DNA of 51,959 nt, from NCBI GenBank assembly GCA_002150815.3, contig NDFF03000176.1, positions 1 through 51,959 of the forward strand, written 5' to 3'. This DNA comes from Grammothele lineata. Taxonomy: Eukaryota > Basidiomycota > Agaricomycetes > Polyporales > Polyporaceae. The position numbers were made by a program, and so were the translations under genes. The notes below the pieces were generated by a model. It was given only the letters and a program-made list of their open reading frames with translations. It searched no databases and was not told the origin of the DNA. This document shows, one piece after another, positions 46,693 through 51,959 of this stretch. Positions within the stretch are counted from its first letter, which is position 1; every line of letters begins with the position of its first letter.

Positions 46693-47381
46693 GTGTTATC
46701 GGGTAAGTCCATAAGTGTACCTGTCATTCTGCTCTAACGTGCCCGCGGTGTTGATAGGTAGCTTCCGCTAGCATATGGGAGGAGTTGCGGCATGCGGCCG
46801 CTATTCAGACGACATCTGTCCTTATGTACGACGTACACAGCATCTGCGAGACAGCCCAGGACACGACCAATGCCTTTGACGAGTACGTACTTTCAACATG
46901 TCCACGGCCCATCGTGGGCCATTCATTATATTACGACGGTTGTGCTGGAGTTATGTCTGCTATGCCAGAGGTGCACAGAGAAGTGCACGCCTAAACCTCT
47001 CGATCTATATCCGGGTATTCATGTTGATCGCATACAGATCTTCAGACCCCGTAACCTCGCACCCATAGAACGACCACATACACGACAAGGACGCTTGCGC
47101 TGAAAAACAAGGGTGGTGCTGCGCCTCCCTGCCCCCCCCCTCACATCAGAAGAACCCGGATTGCACTGATTGCACTGAATCGCACTGACACGGGGTCATC
47201 AGTTCGAATCAGTGCATATCAGTAGGCATCAGTAATCAACCATCAGTAAGAGTCATTCAGTACCCAGTAGCATGCCCGGGACAATGCAGGCGACACCGTC
47301 AGTTCCGCCAGTGGCATAGTATTGAGTGGGGGTGATAGTATGTTTCGCCATAGCTTGTAGATACGATATACATTGGTACGA
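46693..47381. other. 3' flank and transposon-like repeat cluster
   Basis: Holds the orphan exon-like segment at about 46759-46879, a C9 run near 47133 and the ATCAGT/CACTGA repeat cluster at 47159-47265. Confidence 0.55.
47159..47265. repeat. Cluster of short CACTGA / ATCAGT repeats
   Basis: Three GCACTGA units in one direction (47164-47190) are followed by about six ATCAGT or TTCAGT units in the other (47199-47262). The GCACTGA units are the complement of TCAGTGC, so the two halves partly pair. It may be the subterminal region of the KDZ element at its far end (inference). Confidence 0.55.
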
Positions 47382-47681
47382 CTACATTTCGTATGACGGC
47401 TCGCTGCTCGGGTCAACCGCATTAAATGCATCCTCTTCGTCCGACGCGTCGACATCCGAATCGCCATCGCCCGAAGGCATCCCAGACTTGTTCACCTGAA
47501 CAGACGATACGTACTCTTCAGCGAGGTCGAGCAACTCATCGAATCGTGCTGGGTGCTTAACAAGCCCTTCGACCGAACCCTTGCGCATTTTTACTGTATC
47601 CTTCCCCGCGTTCACCTTCTTAAACCCCTCCTTATCGTCCTCGAATACTCCAGTCTTGAATGCAGCAAATGCGCGTCGAAC
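47382..47681 (-). CDS. Orphan terminal exon, unknown product
   Basis: A 99-codon frame that begins after an acceptor-like TTATCAG at 47682 and ends in SEPSYEM and a stop. It reads RRAFAAFKTGVFEDDKEGFK and ARFDELLDLAEEYVSSVQ, then an acidic tail. It looks like the last exon of a gene whose other exons I could not find; upstream is AT-rich DNA. It lies on the same strand as the KDZ transposase and may be a passenger gene fragment of the element. Not recognised. Confidence 0.35.
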   Translation of the reverse strand, partial: VRRAFAAFKTGVFEDDKEGFKKVNAGKDTVKMRKGSVEGLVKHPARFDELLDLAEEYVSSVQVNKSGMPSGDGDSDVDASDEEDAFNAVDPSSEPSYEM

Positions 47682-48542
47682 CTGATAAATGTCTCATCAA
47701 TGCCATGACGTCTCGCAGGTCACTCAAATTTATTATTAAACAGACATGGCACTTGCCAGCAATGAATGTTAAACATATTTATCTTGTAGATCACAAGATA
47801 AACACTCGCGCGGTTGAGTGGATAGAGTCGTGTTTATTACTTGGCGATTAACTAGTGTAAACACATTAAGTACAAGGGTGTAATTAGACGTGATAAATAG
47901 TAATCTAATAGCGTGAACGTTACGCCACTGGGCGCGCGAGAACTATGAACGGGGGCGGGGCGCGGAAGGAATATGCTGGCGACAAAGACAACAGTCCGTT
48001 CGTCGCGCGCGAAAGCAGCAAGGCTAGCGCGTGCAAGAGAGACTCTGCGAGAGACGCAACCCTTCGCGCTTGCGAGTTCACGCCCGGGGGCCGCGTGCTC
48101 GCGTTGAACGAACGGCCGCAATGATGAGGAGCACAATGGCGGGAATAGGGCTCCATGCGTCGGTCTTCAACATGAACGAGTGAGCTTGCCGGAACGGTCT
48201 TTAAGAGGAGCGGACACGAATGCGGGCGCGATCCGCCTTTCGGGAGTGTCGTGGCGCGTCGCGTAGTCCATGGGCACTCTGCTAGGCACCGTTCTCGTGC
48301 CAACTGTCGGCCCCAGCATGCTCTCCTAGTGCGCAGCCGAAGACGTCCGCTCACGAACATCTTGGCGCGCGTATGCGTTGAAGCCCACGCGGAGCGCACG
48401 CATTGATCGTGGTAAACACCGGTTGATTAACAGATATGTTAATCATGTTCAACGGCCAATGCTAGAGTGATTAATACTGATTACATTAAACATCAATATG
48501 GTGTTCAACATGCTGATAATAGCGATACTTACCATGTTCAAT
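47682..48542. other. AT-rich ends around a GC-rich centre
   Basis: Two AT-rich segments (47690-47910 and 48410-48540) enclose GC-rich DNA without a credible gene. Hairpins: TTTATCTTGT / ACAAGATAAA at 47778-47802, and GATTAACA / TGTTAATC at 48425-48444. Confidence 0.45.
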
Positions 48543-51500
48543 TCACTTCATCTTCAGGACAGTAATCAGCTCCTCGTAGGGCAGGAGTCGCGCGTCATCG
48601 TTCAGAACGTTCGCGAGGGCTTCTCGCAAAGACTTGGAAGAAAACATTAGATATATACTTGCATCGGTCATATCAGGCGGAACGGCGCGCGCACCGTGCT
48701 GTGGTCGAGCTCTTCCGATTCGGAGTTTGCACGCCTGGTGCGTTCGTATACTTGCTTGCAGTCGTCGCGAATCGCAGCGTACATGCGAGCTTGCTGATAT
48801 GCATACGCACGAGCACCCGGAGACGTGTCGCTGGCTTCTGCGGCGTTCGTCCAACATCTTGACATACAGTCGGCGCCGTTGCGGGTGTGTCGGAAGTCGG
48901 CGCACGCGGTGTTCACTGCCGCATCAGCCTGGGACTTGGCATTGCACGCTCGGTGCCATTGGCGACATTCGACTACGGGCGCGGTGAGTAAAGGTACTTT
49001 CGCGGGATTGTTTACTCACCTTGCTCCTCCCATGTGGGCACGGCGGGGTCTGGCGGCAGCGGGATCGGTCTCCTTCGCCTTGCCCTTGCGGTCGGGTTGT
49101 TGCCGCTTCTGAGGTGGCAACTGGAAGACGCCCCATATCCACGAGTTCTGCTTGCGCTCCCCGTGTGCGCGGCCCTGAACTAAGTTGGAGGCGTACAGGT
49201 CGGACTTGATGAGGCGCCGTAAGCCCGCTTCCATAGTTCCCCCCTCAGGTCGCGTGCCTAGCAGCTTGCGTAGTCGGATCATCGAGTTGAAGTTGTGGTT
49301 GAAGCGCTGCGCGAGGCGTAGAGCAAAACTTCGTGCCTTGTTGATTTGGGTCTGCGCACGCGTGTTCTGCTGCTGGCTACGGCGCTCCTTCGCCTTCTCC
49401 GCTGTATACGCCTTCACGTGTCGCACAGCCTCGCGGATGGATGCCAGAATCTTGAATGCCCTCGCGAGGCGCACCGCGTACTCCGGCGCGGCCAAAGAAC
49501 GCAGCTGTAAAGCATCTAGCTCTTCGCTGTTGCAGTCCGAGGGAAGTCCGAGAATTTCGGGGCCATCGTCTCTATCGTGATCGCTGCTTAGCCGGCTCTT
49601 CACCTGACGTGCTCGCGCAGCATCGGGGATAGGCACTGCTGAGCTCGTGGGTGCAACCGCTGGCTCATTACCAGAGGTACGAGCGAACTGATTCGAATCA
49701 GCATCGACGCCCGCCGTTCCTGTGGCAGGCGCGTCGCCATCGCGCGGCTCCTCGGCCTCGTCAACCTCAGCCTCATCGTCGATCGCCCGTGCGCTGGTGC
49801 TCGTGCACAACGTTTCCTCGCCGTCTTCATCAGGCACTCCGACGTACCCGCCTTCGACGTTTGCAGCAAGCAGAGGGGCGTAGACTTTCTGCTCGACTCG
49901 CCATTGTTGAAGACTACGCTTCCAGGCGAGAACGGCAGTATCCAGCGGCACAGGATCCTCGTCGCGCGTCGCGGTGCCTTTGTTCACTAATATCTGGCGC
50001 TGACGCAATTTGAACCTGCGCGACGAACGCGTCATGCTCACGAATACACCGTCGTGAATGATATGAGGACTCACTGCTCCAGATCCAAATCAACGCCTTG
50101 CTGAATGAACAACGTCGCGCCCTTTCGAATCTTGCCGTGTGTGCCAACGGTCTCGCTCTCCTCGTACTTCTGAACGAGTTCCTCAAACGCGTCCTCAGAG
50201 CTGGGCACTACGCCGCAGTCTCAGTTATGTCCATTGCTGGAGGCCCGAGGTGAGACACTTACGTCGAGATTCGTCTAGAACATAGACGCTATCCTTGTAT
50301 CCGTCCTCCTTGGCACGAAAGTTGACTGGAGTAGGCGCACTTGTACGGACACCCATTTGCGCCCATGAAAGGGCTTTCTGTGGCCCGGCAAGCGCGGTGA
50401 GTCGGGCAAGCTGCGGCGTGGTTGTATCTTGAGACTCCATTGCCTTCTTAAGGTTCGCTTCGAGCTGATTAACTGCGTGTTCATCAGCTACTTTGATAAT
50501 GACAAGTGTAGCGTACAACTTACTGAGTTCCTCCACCTTACGGCGATTCCAGAAATTCATCTGGTCGTTGACGGCATCCTCGCGAGCGCCGTGAGACATC
50601 TCTCGCGTCACTGGTCCAGCGAGGTTCAGATCAGCCCACGGTGGCTCCACGAACTCCCCGTGCTGATGGCCAAAACCGTCAGCGTACGTGAAACCGTAGA
50701 CGACTTGGCACATGTCGCGATGTGCGTTGGCATGAAACGTTGGAATGCAGCACAGGAGCTCCTGGACGAGAGGGACGAGCGCCGGAAAGCGCTTCTTGAA
50801 GCGGGCGACCAGGTTGCGTATGTATATGCAAAATACGTCGTACGACCAGCCGCGTTCCTTAAGGGCTTTCGTCCGCTCAAGAATGTGTGCCATTATGATG
50901 TCGAGCAGAGGATACCTAGTCAACATTAGCACGATTTCAGCCGTGCGAGGGTGAGTGCCACCTACCGCTCTCCGGTAATGAGATTTATTACTGCGCCAGA
51001 CCAGAAGAAGATATGCCGGCAAGTGACGGCAGCGACGCCGCTGACATCGACCCATTGGAACTTGCTCATGCGTTGCGCGCGGTCCACCTTGAAACCACTG
51101 CATGTGTGCGTCTAGGACGCAGATAATCAGCGACGCGTCTCCAGAGGTATCCTTTGTACGTACTACGACATCCTCGTCGTCGGCGTAGATCTCTTTGAGC
51201 ATATCCGCAATCTTGTTATGGTCGACGAAGAAAGCTTGGCCTTGCCCTAGGCTGACATCATTCGTGTCGTCGCGTTTGATCTTCTTGTTAAGACTGTGGT
51301 TGCCGTCCATACCAAAGACGATACGATATACGTATCTGTGGGTAAGATAAGCAGATTGCGAGATATCTCGGGAAATGTTCAATACTTACTGAAGTTCTTT
51401 TGGAGCTTTGTTCCAGTCATCGGGTAAGTTGAAGTCGGGCATGGGGCACGTGAGACAAGGCACCGTGAGGTCCTTCGCGTCGCGACCGCCAGGTACATTC

Positions 51501-51576
51501 AGCTTGTGGAATCGACCCGCGCGCTTCATCATAGTGAGATGAGCAAAGAGGCGGGAGACATTGAGAGGGCGAAAAG
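48543..51576 (-). CDS. KDZ-superfamily transposase (Kyakuja-Dileera-Zisupton), partial
   Basis: DNA transposase. Exons seen: 51576-51390, 51335-51164, 51111-50966, 50915-50263, 50219-50075, 50017 down to about 49019, then uncertain C-terminal exons to 48543. Family motifs in order: FAHLTMMKRAGRFH, CLTCPMPDFNLPDDWN, YVYRIVFGMDGNHSLNKKIK (first catalytic Asp region), CSGFKVDRAQRM, VSGVAAVTCRH, GERYPLLDIIMAHIL, GWSYDVFCIYIRNLVARF, FHANAHRDMCQ, YADGFGHQHGEFVEPPWADL and the C-terminal QNSWIWGVF. All core splices keep frame, so the catalytic part looks intact. The N-terminal region usual in this family is absent; the first exon follows an acceptor (GGGTTAG) and its partner, if any, is beyond the window edge. 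ATG at 51532 could be an internal start. The join near 49019/48990 could not be resolved. Confidence 0.82.
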
Positions 51577-51959
51577 CTAACCCATAAGGGTTACGGATAC
51601 ACTATGGATAGACTTTTATAGGATTTTTGCTGTACTGGCGGCAGCTGACCAATGTAGCACCATTCTCGTATAATAGTAAATGACATACGTGAGCGACAAA
51701 CGTTATACACTGGCGGCGTGCCGCCAGTGTTGCAAGGAAACTCCTGTACATGTCGTGACATATGGGTTTCAGTTGCAACACTAGCGGCACGCCGCGAGTG
51801 TTGCATGCACACATACGGATACATATTATCATTTACACAATACGCTGGCGGCACGCCGCGAGTGTTGCAACGTTAGCGGCGCGCCGCGAGTGTAGCATCG
51901 TCTTCACAGCCAACGCTAGCGGCACGCCGCGAGTGTTGTATGTATATCGTTTCGTGCAT
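51577..51959. other. 5' side of the KDZ gene, to the window edge
   Basis: Non-coding AT-rich DNA carrying five copies of a GCGGC palindrome. A half unit (ACTGGCGGCAG) is at about 51635. The end of the element is not visible. Confidence 0.6.
51707..51938. repeat. Array of five ~25-bp palindromic GCGGC repeats
   Basis: Units at about 51707-51730, 51777-51803, 51841-51867, 51870-51894 and 51912-51937. The pattern is AACRCTRGCGGC-AC-GCCGCGAGTGTTG. The first is a perfect 11-bp-arm palindrome (ACACTGGCGGC / GCCGCCAGTGT). The others share one off-centre mismatch (AG opposite GA), so the mismatch itself is conserved. Spacing is irregular (about 28-71 bp). Confidence 0.8.

Noticed and set aside
47190..47215. 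Second B-box-like string (AGTTCGAATCA)
   Set aside because: Part of the ATCAGT repeat cluster; no tRNA fold.
47920..48399. 159-codon minus-strand frame
   Set aside because: Arg/Ser-rich, no motif or splice context; sits between AT-rich repeat segments.
51061..51180. Apparent frameshift in the KDZ transposase
   Set aside because: A normal intron (51112-51163, GTACGT donor, CCTAG acceptor) restores the frame to THTCSGFKVDR.

Overview
The window reads as nuclear DNA of a filamentous basidiomycete, most likely an Agaricomycete. The genes are GC-rich and broken by many short introns of about 50-60 nt with GTRNGT donors and CAG/TAG acceptors. The gene set fits a wood- or litter-associated mushroom: Ure2p-class glutathione transferases, a GPI-tailed GMC oxidoreductase, a siderophore-iron transporter, a KDZ-superfamily transposon and a small family of HNH-domain proteins. 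No rRNA, tRNA or CRISPR was found. All gene models are built by eye from splice signals, reading frame and family resemblance; no search was run.

Layout. 1-2008: a large palindromic (foldback) repeat with about 600-bp arms. 2587-5596: two tandem Ure2p-like GST genes on the minus strand with identical intron positions. 6495-8288: a monocarboxylate-type MFS transporter (minus). 8871-11977: an Axl2-like cadherin-domain membrane protein (plus). 12514-15223: a 15-exon siderophore-iron MFS transporter (plus) with 18-nt and 9-nt microexons and a perfect iron-type GATA site upstream. 16310-16730: dynein light chain LC8. 17279-21658: the AIP3/Bud6 actin-interacting protein, with a first intron over 1 kb long. 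22797-24620: a Pro/Ser-rich protein of unknown function.

26246-30281 is accessory DNA: two tandem genes for HNH-domain proteins with the same five-exon structure, separated by a Harbinger-type MITE whose empty target site survives beside the second copy. A decayed third family member lies at about 39.2 kb on the opposite strand. Between them are an ETT1/Nro1-like gene (32547-34780), a short foldback repeat inside a decayed duplication (35.0-35.7 kb) and a GMC oxidoreductase (36388-38695). Then come two secretory-pathway glycosyltransferases on the minus strand: ALG5 (40770-42074) and an O-fucosyltransferase-like type II membrane protein (42430-44298). Facing away from them is a gene for an unrecognised helical protein (45216-46692).

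The right end (about 47.1-51.96 kb) is transposon-derived: a KDZ transposase gene on the minus strand that runs to the window edge, a cluster of palindromic GCGGC repeats on its 5' side and ATCAGT-type repeats on its far side.

Housekeeping functions (secretory glycosylation, polarity and cytoskeleton: Axl2-like, Bud6, LC8, Alg5) alternate with accessory islands. The polarity genes Axl2-like and AIP3/Bud6 lie within about 10 kb of each other, but I see no evidence of a functional cluster. The most unusual material is the HNH tandem pair with its MITE, the perfect long inverted repeat and the palindrome array next to the KDZ gene.
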